Positions 1 through 13,900 are shown, numbered from the stretch's first letter. The stretch is 64,000 nt of DNA from Albula goreensis (GCA_022829145.1 CM040741.1:37556534-37620533), one strand, 5' to 3'. Translations and numbers: made by a program. The notes: a model not told the origin generated them from the sequence alone.

Positions 1-3000
1 CTCATGACAGGACCCAGCCTCTACACATGTTCTGGAACACAACATTCCTTATTGATCCTTCCCCACCCCGGCTGGCATCAGTGTTATGTAACCTGGTCGC
101 ATTTACCGGATGCATGCAATCACATCGGATATCGGCTTGCTGAGGATGAGTGTAAGTACAAAGGCACAAGAACACATCCTAAACTCCTAAATGGAATTGT
201 GAGGGGTTAATGTACTCAGTTAAATATGCTCCAAGCTATCCATTGTAGTTTTGTACAGTCTACTCTGACAGTGAGTGTTTGCAGTCACTGATGTCTGAGG
301 AACATTAGTCCAAGAAAGTGATAGTGCTGAGGGGGAAATGGCACAACAGATAGCAGGAACCTGTTGCTGACAGTGAAGACATATGATCTTGTATTCGAGA
401 CAGTGTGGTCAGCTAGAGCTACCTGCTTGGCAACAGAGGAGGAATATAGCTAATGACTCTTTATTATGGTCTGTCTGGTACAGTGTAGAGAACACGGAGC
501 TAGATTAACTGTTGAAATTCTGATCTTTTTTTAGGAATACTGCAAGTGTATCCACGGAGTATTCTCATTTATAGTGTGATCCTATTCAGTGCGATGAAAA
601 ATTAAAAACATTATTCCTCTTTCTTGCAGACACAATTTAATTTGGAGGGTATGAGCGGTTTTACATAAAAGTCTGTTGCCGCGATCTATAAGTGAATACG
701 AAAAAAGAAAATTAAACGTACACCAAGCTCTGGAGGATTGTGGACGTGTACATGCGCTTCGTCTGGAGTACAGTGAGAAAGCAAGGGCTGCTGCTACACT
801 TTATGAATGGAGGGGTGTGGCGGTGACTATGAGTGACGGAGGAGTGGGCGGCCGTGTTTCGCTGAAAAAGAGCTGGTACAACTGGGCGCAGCAACCACAG
901 AGAAAACGCCACCAGAGAAGCCAGGACAGAACTCTCCGGGCATAAATTGGTGAGGTGACAGAGTCTCACTTGACAGACAAACACAATGTGAAAATTACAT
1001 GTATATAATACTGGAAAATCTTCTTAAAAGGGCTAGAGAAACAAAGGGCTGGCTTCGATATTAACATGTTATCTGCTGTCGAAGAATTTAGGTTAACAAA
1101 TAGTAACAAGGATTTTACTTAGCTTTTGTCCATCATTTTGGGAGGATTACAACTGGAAAACTTATTTACATCAGTTAAATGCAACGCGTTACTGTCGGAG
1201 GCAATAAAAATGCTACATAATGTAACCGATCCCCCACAACGGTCAGATAATAAAACACAGACACGTAATAACTTCTCTTAAGTTGACATCGCATTTGATA
1301 GAAATCAGCTATCCGTGTTGGCAGAGCTGTGAGTGAAGTAAAGTCGCGCCGCATGCCTCCCCTTACAAGGCGTGAAGATAACAAAGGACGTTGGAAACTC
1401 GCATCAGCACCACAACACAGACAGATTAATAACCAATCGCCCTGTGCAAGGTTGTTGTTTCCAGATTTTGCAGTCTTCAAGAATTGCATTTTGTCTTTTA
1501 GGCTAGCATCTGGTGCCGTCAAAGAGCGGCTACGTTGGTCTACGGAGCTGGAGTGGTGGACAAGAAAAGCGACTGACACAGAAATCACAGGGTCAAGTTC
1601 AAATGACCCGAACACAAGGTTATCACCGGAGTTGAGGCAAGACTGAATGCAAGTTAGACACTGTATAGCCCACGTTGTCAAATGCGCGAGAAGAAAAAGG
1701 CTAACCTACAAGAGGAATTCAGGACTGCGAAGGGGACAGAGGAGGGAGTAGTGAAGGAATACATCTGAAAGAGTAGGACGTGACGAACAACCCAGTTAAA
1801 AGATTTCTGAGGTGTATTGCACCGTTTGAAGGTAAGCCAAGTGTTTCACGTCGTTTGCACAAAGACATTTCTTTCCACCCGTACCGAATAGGCCTAATAG
1901 TTCGTTTTCATTTTTACGTTACACTACATTACACTATGACAACTATATTTGGATTAAAATATGTGTGCTTGCTTTTGTAAATTTTTCAAATATTTCTTAC
2001 TTGCATTTTACGACGTTCTGTAGCACATAGAGCATTTTTTGTGTGTACCGGGTTTTTGAGTTTACAATGAAAGTAATGCACGTACCCTGCTTAATCATTT
2101 TAGCCTATTTTGCTTAAATAATTGAAAGCTACATTTCGCCGTAGAAATTCCTGAACCATGTAACAGACTTGACAGGTTTTTTTCCCCCAACCAACTCGCC
2201 ATTGGCTAGTTGTTCTGGCCATCAGTTCTCAATTAAACGAGGTACAGCCCACTTGCAGAACAAAGTGTTAGCACTTTGGTTGTTTGTTGTAAAATTAGTT
2301 TATATAAGAATTGACTAAGCATATCATTAATCAACCAGAGACACAATACTTGTATTGTGTCAAGTTTTTTTTAGTTCGGTTTGCAGAGGTTGCACAGGGA
2401 ATTAAGCTGCTGACGCATCTGAGGTTTTGTGTTTGTTTGAATAGCAACTTGGTCAGCTGCATTTGGAGGAAAACCTGATTGAAAATTTTAAGGAAAGGTG
2501 GTACCTACATTTTGAAATAGGTTTTGTTCTGGCACTATGACAGTTGTATGGTTGGGGTACCCTGTTTTTGAAAGTGTAAGTGTTCACTCTGGTATTTCCT
2601 TGCCATTTAAAAAAAATGCTTCTGTATTTTCTGCACACTTTCCTATCAAATGGAGTTACACTTTTCAAAGAGTATTTTACAAAAGTGTGCATTTGCACCA
2701 CCCATAAGGAGCAGATAAAGCAGAAAATGGAATTGACTTTGTAGTAATTATTTATATAGTTTACTATATATTTATAGAGGTGAATGAGCATTTCAACAGC
2801 ACTCTACCTGCAAGTTGTTTAAATCTAATCATTTAAATGAATAAAGCAGCACTAGTCTTAGGAACTAAGAAAACTTGTGTTTTCTATGACTGAGACCAGG
2901 CATTAATTGTCACCTCATGTTATTTCTGAATATAGGCCTAGTGTATTTACAAATTGCATAGCCTGTGCATTTCTGGTGTGCTATAGTGACTTAAAATTCC

Positions 3001-4330
3001 TATTTGTAAGTAAAATGATAGATGCACATTCAGAAACCTTAGTCATGAAATAATTCTGCTATACCCTTATTTACTAGCCAAAAATTTATGAACAGTATCA
3101 CTTTGTATATATAACCTTTTTTGTATACTTTCTGACAACTTGTTGTATTTACACAGCTTGTCTTCACTGCAAAATTGAGGTAAAGTAAGTAATTCAACAA
3201 CAGCAGTAACATGTCCAAAAAACGTATGCTCCAGTCCATATTTCCTGTCAGTTGAGTCCATAGCTTTAACCACGTGCTAGGTACCACTCACGCGAAGGGA
3301 AACCTGTGAACAAATGGCTAAAAATGAGGTCTTATGGTGAAATAGCTCTGATTGTAGCTTTGATATTCAGCTGTATTACTACAGTTATAGTTAGTATCAT
3401 GATTCATCTTTTTGATAGAAATTATAGTTCAGTAATAAACATCATTATTGTCCATTATGAGTCCGTTTTGTTTTGTTACACCCAGTAACTTTTACACATA
3501 ATATCAAAGTGTCTACATCATTAGCTGGCCAGGCAATCATATAGTTCAAAGTTTAGCAATCCAGGGCTCAGAGATAGAATCTTCAATATTCCAGAAGTAC
3601 AGCAGAATGAATACTTTGGTTAGTTGTGTGTGGATATTGCAGTTGCTGCCTGCAATTTCACTGATACTGTCTCTAATATGAAACCTAATGTAGGAAGGAT
3701 GTCTTTTCAGCATGAAAAGGAAAAAGAAAACTGGTGTGTTTTTGAAGACAGATGTCTTATATCAGTGGGAAATTAAAGATGTCTGATTCCTGGGTTTTAA
3801 ATTCCCCATTTTGGTTCTAGTGAAGTAATGTAATTTAATTTTAACAGTGTGCTCTTAAATTTTTTTGTCAACACTCTTAACCCAGAGATTATGTCAACAC
3901 TGAGCTTGTCTCCACTGTACTGTTTTCAGACCTATTTTTTTTTTCTTTTTATCAGTCTTGGAATTCAAACCATTTGCTCATGGGTGAAGGCAGCTTCAGG
4001 CAATCTGTTGCTAGCTCTGGAGTGAGAGTTCATTGTAATGGCAACTGGAGGTTTCCAGTACCAAACATTCCAGCCCGCTACAGTGTCCAGGGCCCTGCTG
4101 GCCCCACGCAGCTGGAAGCCATACAAGACGGCGTGCCTATCTATTGAGCAATATCTCCCTGTAAACTCTGAATACCCTGATACATGAGGAGGGAGGTTTT
4201 TTTTTTTTTTTGGGGGGGGTCTGGATAACAATAGTTAGCTTTCTCCCCCAACAGTCAGAGTTCTGTCTCAAGTTTGAACATCTCTAACCCATGCACACAC
4301 TCACACACAAACGACACACGCTCACACCAC
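1..4330. other. Non-coding flank, no gene recognised
   Basis: No open frame here resembles a protein family I know. Short frames open on both strands around 1175-1681 have no recognisable domain and no convincing exon boundaries. A strong donor-like GTAAGT follows a short open stretch near position 150, so an exon of an upstream gene cannot be excluded, but nothing supports it further. The rest is AT-rich sequence with homopolymer tracts, including T and G runs near 4200-4220. Confidence 0.5.
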
Positions 4331-4379
4331 AACACATCAGTGTGCTTCTCTTACATCACATGATACATGGTCCCCGGTG

Positions 4380-4660
4380 GGGAATTCAGCTCTGCGAGAA
4401 CTGAAAAGGAGAAACTGGCTCGGAGTGCGATGGCAGTCAGACAGCTCTCCTTTCTCTCTTTTTTTTGGCCGCCGTCGCTCGCTGTTGTTCGGTGGAGTGT
4501 CCGTGTGCAAAGAGCAGTGTGTGGGAGACCTGACCGTTGGGGGAGGGGGGGAAAAGAGTTTAACTGGTTCTGAGGAAGAGCCGAGATGGGTCCGGCAGCC
4601 CGGATTGGAAGTTGGAATGGGAGGATGGCGGAAAACTGTGGAGGAAGGGAAGTGAAATGA
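4380..4660. promoter_or_regulatory. CpG-rich block, candidate promoter or first exon
   Basis: About a dozen or more CpG dinucleotides fall within roughly 280 bases, against a CpG-poor flank. They include a cluster of GCCGCCGTCGCTCGC type near 4469. Pyrimidine-rich and G-rich segments, with a G-run near 4538-4552, accompany it. Such CpG islets often mark vertebrate transcription starts. The block lies about 17.8 kb upstream of the RhoBTB start codon, so it could be a distal first exon of that gene or an unrelated start. There is no TATA box and no transcript evidence. Confidence 0.3.
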
Positions 4661-4700
4661 GGACAGCTGTTTGGGGACCATGATCGTCCTCTCGTGCAAA

Positions 4701-7340
4701 CATCTCTCAGCTTGACTGAACACCTGTCAAATACCTTTGGAAAATACCTGTGAACCTCTGTTCCTGTTTTTTTGACCTCAAAGTGGGTTGAGACCCAAAG
4801 AGGCCTGCAGTCTCTCTCTTCTCTTTGATGGAGCAGTGCATTATGGGTTCCTAGGGAACACAGGGGGCGTTCGTGTAGGGATGCGTCTCATGGATCTCTT
4901 GAAGCTGTGCTTTTCTTCAAGACAATATCATGCATGTGTACATAAGTGTATGCGTGGATGTGAATGAAAGATATGTGGATTAGCCAGGGCAGAGGTTCGG
5001 GGGTGAGAGCGCACTGGTTTGCACTTGTCAAAAATTTCCATACACTCCCTTACACAATGGTGCAGCCAGTCAGGATACACTGTGTGCTCTGGCCCCAGGG
5101 TGAAAGCAGAAAAGTCTGTCCATTACACAAACTTTATTGACCAACTCCAGCTTTCACAAAGGGCAACGGCCTGTTGGGAGCAAAGACCTCTGGCACATCA
5201 TTTTTTTTTAAACAGGTCTCATTTTGACCAGCTTGCATCAGCACTACGGCAAAGCATTGACTACTCTATACTCTATGGAGTTATTATGTTCCATTTTCCA
5301 TATTCCCTCACTCCCTCTAAAGCTGTCGAACTCACTCTACTCCCTTGTTCCTGTCTTCATGTCTACCCATTCTAAAGCAGTGACCTGAATCCAGGTAGCA
5401 GTCCCTTGTTGTGCTGTAGACAGTAAACGTGTTCATATTTTTATTTTACATATTAGAGGTAACACTGAATGTTTTACTTTATATACTATTCTTGATTTCA
5501 CAGGAAGCTGACTTAGGAACATCAATCCGTTGTCTCTCTCTGGAGTGGTCTGGGCAGGAATCCACTTGCATGTCCTCAGGGAGTAAACGTAATATTAACA
5601 TGGAAAGGGAGCTCCTGTATGACACCATTGCATCCCTGCTAGGGAGAGGAACCCAGTGATTGTCACTGGCTTTGACAGCACACAGGGACACAGCTGTGAC
5701 TCTCCAGCCAGTCCATCTCCTTTTCAGGAAGTGGCCAGTGACACGCATGATAAGCCTGCTTAGTCAAGTGTGCCACTTTGGCAGAGTACCCCAACAGAAC
5801 CACATTCTTAAATTCATGTAATTCTCAACCTCTTCTGGTGCCCCTTGAGTATTGGGGGAAGTGTTCTTTGTTTTTTTTGCGAGGATTTCACAGTTTTTTT
5901 TTTTGTTTTTTGTCAAAGGGGTCACGGCCACATGTTGGGTCGATATTGCAAGGTTGCTTGTGGAGGGAAAGTGGGTCAGGTGACGGGTTGTGTGTTCTGG
6001 TGTGGCCGAGGCAGGCTGGCCTGGACCCTCGGTGTGATCCTGCAGCTTCCTGGTTGACTTTAATAAGATCCCGCCGCACTGCTTCAACGTTTCAGTGTGG
6101 ATTTAATTAAATTAGAATTAAGAGGCACCGTCAGTTACCTTGGGCACAGCCCACCTTCTCACCAGCTGTGTGTGAAGGAGTGAAAAAGAGTGAGAGAGGC
6201 AAAGAAAAGGTCAGGGGGTGGTGAGAGGAGAGGGAGAGAGAGGACCTAACTGCTTTATGAAGAAATGGTATTACATGAAACCTTGTTTTATTGTTCTGTA
6301 CTTGATTAATTAGTTTTTTTGACGTTTCTTTATACATTTAGTTCATTTTGCACATTGACACAGAAAGAGAGGGGGTGGATAGAGAAGACAAAAAGAGAGA
6401 GAGAGAGTATGTAGGATGGAATCCCAGTGGGAGGAAAGCAGACAGATATTTGAACAAGATACGGGCCAAACAAACCTAAATAGATAGCTGATTTCTTTTT
6501 CAAAAAGCACTTTCCTTCCTCCATTCAATCTGTGCTCTTTGAAGTCACAATGATGCATTTCCCTGACAGGAACCAGCACACATTAACACATTCGCTTGGT
6601 TATCAAATCAATCCAATCAAATCAAATTTTAATAATTGCATATTGAGGAGTTTAACAAGCAGTGGCATCGGTCAGCGGGGCATCAACCTACGACTGCTGC
6701 AGTTATCTTAAAACAAAACAAACAAACTGCATTCCAGGTCACTGCATGATGGGAAGGGTGGGCCGAGGTTGTGGGAAAAGAGACCAGCACCACAAACTCT
6801 CACATAGTCACAAACACACTCACACTAACATTCACTCCCATATTCATAGTCACATATATGAGCACACCATAAGTCATAACACCTCAATGGAGAATCTGAA
6901 GGGTGTTGCGTTTCGGGTTTATGGATGAAACATGTTTTCCGCGAGCTTCCCGGAACCCGGAGAGGATTGTTCAGGAGGGGTGTTTCTGAAATGTAGAGCA
7001 CTGAAGCCACATTGCTGCCATGTTGAGTCACCGCACCAAACCTCGGGCTGGAGGTGTTGCGGTGGAGGCAGCAGGCGGCCGAGGATATGGCGTTGTTGTA
7101 GGAGTGAGAAGCGCTCTCCTCTTTCTGCTTTGGCACTCCCAGACATTACCAGAAAGTCAAACAACGAAAAAGAACAATCTCCGAGCTCTGTGAACGAAAG
7201 GTGATGAGAGCTTTATTTTACAGTGCATTATAATTTAGTATTGTGGTGCATGATGACACATTTCAGGGTAGGTGTTGACTGCATTCCAAATTAAGGACTG
7301 TCTCAAAATGGATTTGTGATTGCCGCCCAGCTCATGGTCT
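4701..7340. other. Non-coding stretch
   Basis: No gene recognised. A T-rich tract lies near 5870-5910 and an imperfect GA repeat near 6390-6410. A short acceptor-like open segment starts near 5504 (after TTTCACAG) but matches no family I know. A moderately CpG-rich patch at about 6930-7100 is a weaker promoter candidate. Confidence 0.45.
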
Positions 7341-7349
7341 CCTCCGTAC

Positions 7350-7393
7350 ACACACACACACACTACATAGTTTTATGCAACATTATATTATGA

Positions 7394-7472
<79 letters not shown>
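7350..7472. repeat. CA run followed by long GT microsatellite
   Basis: A short CA run at about 7350-7362 is followed, after about 35 bases, by an almost pure GT tract at 7397-7472. The two runs are inverted with respect to each other and could form a hairpin in single-stranded DNA. The length is typical of fish dinucleotide microsatellites. Confidence 0.95.
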
Positions 7473-7475
<3 letters not shown>

Positions 7476-7978
7476 AGTTATCACTAGCAAATAATCATAG
7501 ATTTAAATGCAATATTCTTGGGCTGGATCACTGTCAACACCAGGACACCCTCCTCTCTCTGTCCGGAAATAACCTAAAAACAGTATGGATTTTTCCTTTG
7601 CTTATTGGGGACCTGATTTTATAACTCATTTAATACCATGGGTCACAGTAGTAATAATAATAAAAAATGTTATCAGTTATAATGCTATAAAAATATTACT
7701 GAATGATGTATCAACGCATGTCCAGCAAATATTGAAATAACAAAAGGTCTCAATGAAATATGTGCAGTGTCACATGTTTCATGTAAATTGTCACACGACC
7801 AGAGCTTTTTACTTATTGGTTGCACTATGAGAAGAGGATGACTGCATCAAAGCTCCTAAACAAAAGGTTATGAAAGTATGTTAACATAAAGATAGATATA
7901 TGCGCTTACAATTACTCAACTTTGTTCAGCGTGGCCATAGAATGAGTAAACATGTTGATGGCTGCAATAGTGACCGGC

Positions 7979-8072
7979 AGGATAGCACAGCGCATCTAGG
8001 TATGCACATACTTATACACATATATAGTTCTTGTTCTACCTAACTTTCTACTCTGTTCTTTCTTTTAGTTTC
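7979..8072 (+). repeat. Left inverted arm of foldback element
   Basis: This arm pairs with 9709-9809. Outer 22 bases match at about 17-18 positions and the middle is nearly identical. Homology ends at about 8072, just before a TG-rich run. Confidence 0.8.
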
Positions 8073-8082
8073 TTTTAGTTTG

Positions 8083-8104
8083 CATGTGTGTGTGTATGTG
8101 TATA

Positions 8105-8162
<58 letters not shown>
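8083..8162. repeat. TG then TA microsatellite
   Basis: A TG-rich run (about 8083-8111) passes into a pure TA run (8112-8162). The TA run abuts the left end of the Tc1-like element. Because Tc1 elements insert at TA, the run is a natural target, and it may also have expanded after insertion. Confidence 0.95.
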
Positions 8163-8167
<5 letters not shown>

Positions 8168-9160
8168 TGCCCTCAACAAATATCCCTGGTAAACTTGAGT
8201 AAAACTTGCAGGTAAAAAGAAATTCTTTATTGTTAACCTTTTTGATCTTTCATTTAAAATACACACAAAAATCTAACCTTTAGTAGAAGTACAATGATTA
8301 AAGCAACTTGTAATGATATGTGTTTCTCTTAAATATGTGTGCCACAATTATTGGCACCCTCAGAAATTTTTATGAGTAAAATCTAACTAAAGTATAGTCC
8401 CATTCATATTTATGTTTTCACCTGAGGGATTAGAAACACTTAAATGGTCAGCCATGACTTCCTGTTTCACTAGTATAAAAATATGAGGTGAAACACAGGC
8501 CAAATTATCCTAGTCATCCATCATTATGAGAAAGACCAGAGAATACTGCAATGATGTGCAACAGAAAGTTGAGCTGCACAAATCAGGAAATGGCTATAAG
8601 AAAATAGCTAAACAATTGAGAATGCCCATTTCCATTATCAGGGCAATAATTAAGAAATTTAAAGTAACGGGAGATGTTGAGAATCTGCCTGGAAGAGGAC
8701 ATATGTCTATATTGACCCCACGCACAGTGAGGAGGATGTTTCGAATGGTCAAAGAATCGCATTTCACAGACAATATTGTATTGCAGACAGTAGTTAGGTC
8801 TTGGGGACAGAAAGTCTCCCAAACTACAATCAGACGCCACTTACAGTTGTTGCTTGGGACGGTTGCCAGAGAAAAGCCTCTGCTGTCATCGACCAACAAA
8901 CTCAAGCACCTACTGTTTGCCAAACATCAGTGGGACCGTGTTCTATGGTCAGATGACACCAAAATAGAGTATTTTGGCAACAAACATCAGAGGTGTGTTT
9001 GGAGTAGACAGAAAGATAGACATGCAGAAAAGTATCTCATCCCCACAGTGAAATATGGTGGTGGATCTGTGATGTTGTGGGGCTGTTTTTCTTCCAAAGG
9101 CCCTGGGTAACTTGTTCAGGAACATGGTATCATGGACTCCATCAAGTTCCAGTACACTGT
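8163..9160 (+). mobile_element. Tc1-like DNA transposon, 3'-truncated
   Basis: The left end begins ...CACAGTGCCCTC next to a TA run, as expected for Tc1 elements in fish. A second motif, GCCACAATTATTGGCACCCT at about 8340-8359, resembles the internal repeat copy seen in elements with long terminal repeats. A transposase-like open frame follows at 8526. Recognisable homology stops at about 9160 and no right terminal repeat was found, so the 3' third of the element is missing. The copy is non-autonomous and sits inside the foldback element at 7979-9809. Confidence 0.85.
8526..9160 (+). pseudogene. Tc1-like transposase, truncated (DDE/D superfamily)
   Basis: The open frame from ATG 8526 to TAA 9108-9110 encodes 194 residues. 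Residues 1-58 resemble the paired-type helix-turn-helix DNA-binding region, ending in a GRGH segment where the family usually has a GRPR-like motif. Near residues 141-146 is WSDDTK, the position of the first catalytic Asp. GGGSVMLWGCFS at about 177-188 is a Tc1 hallmark. Reading past the TAA in the same frame still gives Tc1-like residues (LVQEHGIMDSIKFQY), so the stop is a nonsense change within the coding region. Homology then ends. The QDND-type second Asp and the final acidic residue are absent. Intact relatives are about 340 residues, so this copy cannot make active enzyme. Confidence 0.9.
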
Positions 9161-9708
9161 AAAACATTACAGCCCCACTTATATCTTCTCTTTAACTCAA
9201 AGTGCAATGTCAAGTTTTGGATATTCAACTCAACAGTATGAGTTGTCAAAAATTAAAATTAAAAAAGTGGGGGGGAGCCAGAAAAACAGTCTGATGGGAG
9301 TTGGGTGCTTGAGAAAACCAATGTGTGGTTTTTCAGAGTGAGAAAAATATAAACCATACAAGGTTGACGTATAGACATCATCTACCAGTTATCCACTGAT
9401 GATAAACCATAGAGCACTCCTATGCCAACAAAACTACACTCGGTGGTAAATAACTGTGGACCACATCAAAAAGTGGAGGGATAGGTATGGAGCCCCTAAA
9501 GTCTATAAAGGTAATATTTTTTTATCTTGTGCATACAAGATACTTGATCTTGAAACTGCAAATTAAAATGTGTGTTTCTTTGACAAGATAAGGAACGTTT
9601 TCTGGTGGCAAACATGGAGGCATCGTACCACCATGTCGTTGTTCATTTCCTTAGAACTGTTCCACAAGTTGAGGTTTATTCCTTACATATATATACTTGA
9701 TTCAAAGT

Positions 9709-9809
9709 GAAACTAAAAGAAAAAACAGAGTAGAAAGTAGAAAGTTAGGTAGAACAAGAACTATGTATGTGTATAAGTATGTGTATACCTAGATGCACGG
9801 TGTCATCCT
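9709..9809 (-). repeat. Right inverted arm of foldback element
   Basis: This is the reverse complement of 7979-8072, with one 7-base duplication (CTTTCTA read on the minus strand). It marks the right boundary of the composite element. Confidence 0.8.
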
Positions 9810-10033
9810 ATAAAACATATAAAACTATAAAACACACTTTTTCACCTACTTTTCCATGAAAATGTAAAAAGATAATGATTGATTATTTCAAAGGTTTACT
9901 AATGACACATGATTTGCATAATTTCATGTTTTATGTATGGGAAAAATCAGAGATTAAATGGGGTAATGTGCATTCAAACATACTGGACAATTACCAGTGA
10001 GAGGGATGTGTCTGCATGCATTTGTTTGTGTGG

Positions 10034-10140
<107 letters not shown>

Positions 10141-13100
10141 TCTCAGGCTGTCTGTGTCTGTGCAATGTAGTGTTTGTGTATTTGGCTGATGCTGTTTTTG
10201 CCATGGGACATATACTGTGTATACTGAAAGAGTTTCTGAGAAGTTTACAGTTAAGATGTTCCCACACACCCTCCCAATCATGTTCAGGAAAAAACACAGG
10301 AACACAGTTGCATAAACGTGACATTCTAGAAGAAATTCAAAAACTGCTGCTGGTTTTAAAGGCTAAAGGAAATAAACCGGAATAAAACAGTAGACTTTTG
10401 CTGGAGTGCAATAAATTGCCAAAATCTTGATGAAATTTGGTCAATTATGCAAGAATGATGTTAGCATCTCAGGATGTGTGAGGGTTGCGCAAAAGTGAGA
10501 ATTTTTTTTCATCTATGGATGACCAGCAGTATGAAAAGCCCCATGGAACATAAACATAAAAGACTCAAAAGTATTGCCAAATATTCCTATGTCACCATTT
10601 ATATATACATAAGTCAGTGAAAACAAATATTACTGTAGATTTGTAATTGTGTTTATTGTGATAATTTTGAAAAATATTTGAAAATGGGTGTATCAAGGGG
10701 TACATACCACAGTATTTTGTTTATCATGTTTTTCTTTGTTTAATTGACAATGGAATGCAATATATTTACTGTGCACATCTAGAAGAGAATGCTTCCGGAC
10801 CCTCAGTGGCTTGCATGAGCTCACCCCAGAGTCTTCCGTGACACGTTCATCTGTTCTTATGAAACACTGATGTCACCCCTTGGGCCTTCACAGCACCATG
10901 ATGAAAGACACAGGAGCAAAATTGTGAAAACAGCCGTCAGGACTTACCAATTTATCAAGCTATTGATTTCTGTATTATGGAGACAGCCATAAGTTCATAA
11001 ATTCACTTATCAGGGAGCTTGGTCAAGCTTGTGACTGAAGCCAAAATGTCACAGTGAACAGAAAAAATTTAGTAGCTAAACAGTACCATCAGAGTTAGCT
11101 TGAGTTTTGTGATTCTGCCTCGGCTTCCAAACATTGGCCTCATATATTCTTATCATCAAGGGAAGGCCCCTTGGGGACCCGACAGGTTGAAGCAGATACC
11201 GTGGTGCTTAGCTTAGCAACAGCCCAGCTCCATCATCCTGAACCCGTTGAGCTGAAAAGAGATGTGTCGCTACGCTACAGAAAGCTCTGAAGCAGACAAT
11301 GGTCTACAGTGTGAACCTGTGAACCCCACCCAAACAGCTTCCCCAAACAAGCTCAGCACACATCAGTCCACAGAGTCAACCAACAATGACTGAGACAGTA
11401 CTATAGGAGCTAATGTTTGTAATCTTTTTTTTTTGTTTGTTTGTGTTTGTTTGTTTTGGATGAAAGAGGCCTGGACAGTCATTGACCTCTTGGTCTGCTA
11501 CCTCAATCCTTCGTTATAACACCAAATCACTACATGACATGAGACAGCAACACTCCTGCTTTACAGTTGTTAAAAATTCTCTATGGCCTGTTCCTCCACT
11601 ATGTTTCATCCATATACTGTAGCAAGTCTTCCATGGTTTGTTGTGCTAATTGGTTCTGATGGCTAAACACAAAAACAGTGTATTGTATTGTCTGGACAGT
11701 GAAAAGTAACAGGAAGGTCCTATTCACATCATGGAGAAGGGTTGAACTGTTTGTTGTATGATGGAAACAGGGTTGAGTATGATGGGGTCCCAGATATTCC
11801 CATTTCCTAATAAGCAATGGAACTGTGCTGTCTGCATTTTAGTGCTGGCAGGTGTTTTGGCTAAACGTGAAGTGCATCTTCTCAGTAGGGGCACAGCCAA
11901 ACCTTTTGAGCTGTTTCCTGGCATGACGGGAGGTTGCTGCTGCTATATGACTCTAAATACGCGCAGTCTTGGGATGGTGCGATAGCGTACGACGTGCAGA
12001 TGTTTGGCGCATGGTTGGCGCCTTACGATGCCATAATTGTAAGTAGCCGGGCCAAGTTTCCATCCCAAGGACCCAGCACAGCTGTCTAAAACCAGAGCTG
12101 CAGTGCATCATTTCTGTTCAGGCGGGGTGGCAGTGCTTACGTTTCAGCCCTGTGTGGACTACAGCCAGGCTGCATCATGGGTCATACAGCCAGTTCACCA
12201 GAGTATTTATTTTTAAAGGCCCTTATAGTGCATAAGCTGGAATAGGCCACTCCAATTTTGTGTGAGAATAAAGAAAATTTCAGAAAAAGAGTCCTTTTAC
12301 AGTCCTCCAGTCTGCATTCTTATCTCTCTGACCCCTTTATTTCTCTCTCACACTCCCTCTCTCTTTCTCACTTTATCTCTGTTTTTTCTCTCTATCTTTT
12401 TAAGTCTTTCATTTGAGTCTGACTGTTCAACACATCTTCACATGTTCTGTTCACTTGCACCCCACTTCAGCCAAGCTGGCTGTCCTCTTGTGAGTGCGCT
12501 TAGTCAGGTGACATGTCTCGGTGCTCCTGGTGTCAGAGAGTGTATGCAAACAGTCCCTGCTGACCATGTGTCGAAACACCAGCCTTTCTCTCTATCTGTT
12601 ATCAGCAGAAGCCAGTGGGGGGTTGGGGGGGAAGGGGTGCTTGATTTTTTATTGATTTTTAAGTCATGAGCACAAAACACAAGCTTTGGATTTCTTTGGC
12701 CTAGTTTGATAAAAAAAAAAGGAACTTCAGTCCCTATATACGCCAGTATTTACTTGTGAAGAAGTTGTCTGTGGATTCTGTGTGAACATTAGTCATTGAG
12801 TGCTAGCATAACATTGCTCTCTTTTTGGAGGGAAGGCTGACCTACATGTGTCAGAATATAGAGGGGGAGGTGGCAAGCTGAACCTCTACAGTCAAAAACG
12901 GTTTTCTCAGGGATCACTGGCTGGATGCAGCGACTCAGAATGCGATGGTGTTTTGACAGCTGTGGTAGTGGCAGCACACAGAGGCCATGCGGCCGTGGGT
13001 GGACCTCAAGCTTTTGTCACAGGGATGGGCATGGCATGGGGACCCCCCCAGGGACAGAATACCAGTGCCTTCGCTCATTTAAGAATTGCCATGCTTACTG

Positions 13101-13856
13101 ATAGGCCAACCTCTCATTTGAACTTAGCAGCTGGGAGTTCAGAGTGCCCTGCATGCTGACTGTAGGTTCTGTCAGCCTGCCTGGTTCAGAACATGGGGGA
13201 CAGGACACTGACGCGGATGATGTTTATGACATGTAATGTAGCTTCTTCAATATGTGTTTTTCAGGGTTTGGTAAGAGTAAGTCATCCTTACTGGTTTAGG
13301 TCAGTGGGTTATTGTATGGATGCCCCACTTTTCCTGTATGTGCACCCCATTTGTATATATTGATACATGATCTCAGACCAAGTGGCACTGTGAAGAAGCA
13401 AAATGGCTGCTCCTGGAAGACCCTTCATCCTGGGTCAGTGTTGTGGCCACAGAAATAAGTGGCTGCTTTGTTGGTTGCTATGGCCTCTGCTTGAAGTACA
13501 CTCCTCCTGTGAGCTCAATGTGGGAGCTATTCCAAGGTCTACACCCCCCAACCCACCCCCAAAACTGCATGTACTGTAGCCACGTCATTCTGCCTGGCTC
13601 TATTCCGGTTGTGCCAAGGGAGCCAGAGGGCATAGCTTTCTCAGGGCGCATGCCAAAGATGGACATTGGCATTCCAGGCCTTGCTGAGCTGGGACAGAGA
13701 ATAAAGGAAGTGTCCCTGGTATTAACAAAAAATATGAGAAACCTCTGAATCTTTTTCCTCCAAATGGTCCACAGATGGTAATACATGTCTAATAAGTGAT
13801 TAAACAGTAGAACATATGATCTTATATCATTCCTCAATAATAATTTCATTATATAC

Positions 13857-13900
13857 TCAACTACTACTACCACTACTACCATTACTACTACTACTACTAC

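Larger units (their letters stand above)
7979..9809. mobile_element. Foldback-type element with inverted arms of about 95-100 bp
   Basis: The segment 7979-8072 is the reverse complement of 9709-9809 with few mismatches. Both arms contain GCATCTAGGTAT and TTCTTGTTCTACCTAACTTT when read inward. The right arm has one extra 7-base unit. Outer ends read AGGAT (left) and ATCCT (right), with no clear target duplication next to them. Between the arms lie a TG/TA microsatellite, a truncated Tc1-like element and about 550 bases of unassigned sequence. I see no transposase of its own, so this is probably a non-autonomous DNA element (MITE or foldback) that later received the Tc1 insertion. The family is unknown. 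Confidence 0.7.

Noticed and set aside
1175-1681. Open frame of 168 codons on the minus strand
   Set aside because: No domain, no family resemblance, and an overlapping plus-strand frame is open too. Chance open sequence in a moderately GC-rich patch.
5429-5659. Acceptor-like site and open segment ending at 5659
   Set aside because: The 50-odd codons after the acceptor match no family, and no partner exon or donor in frame was found.
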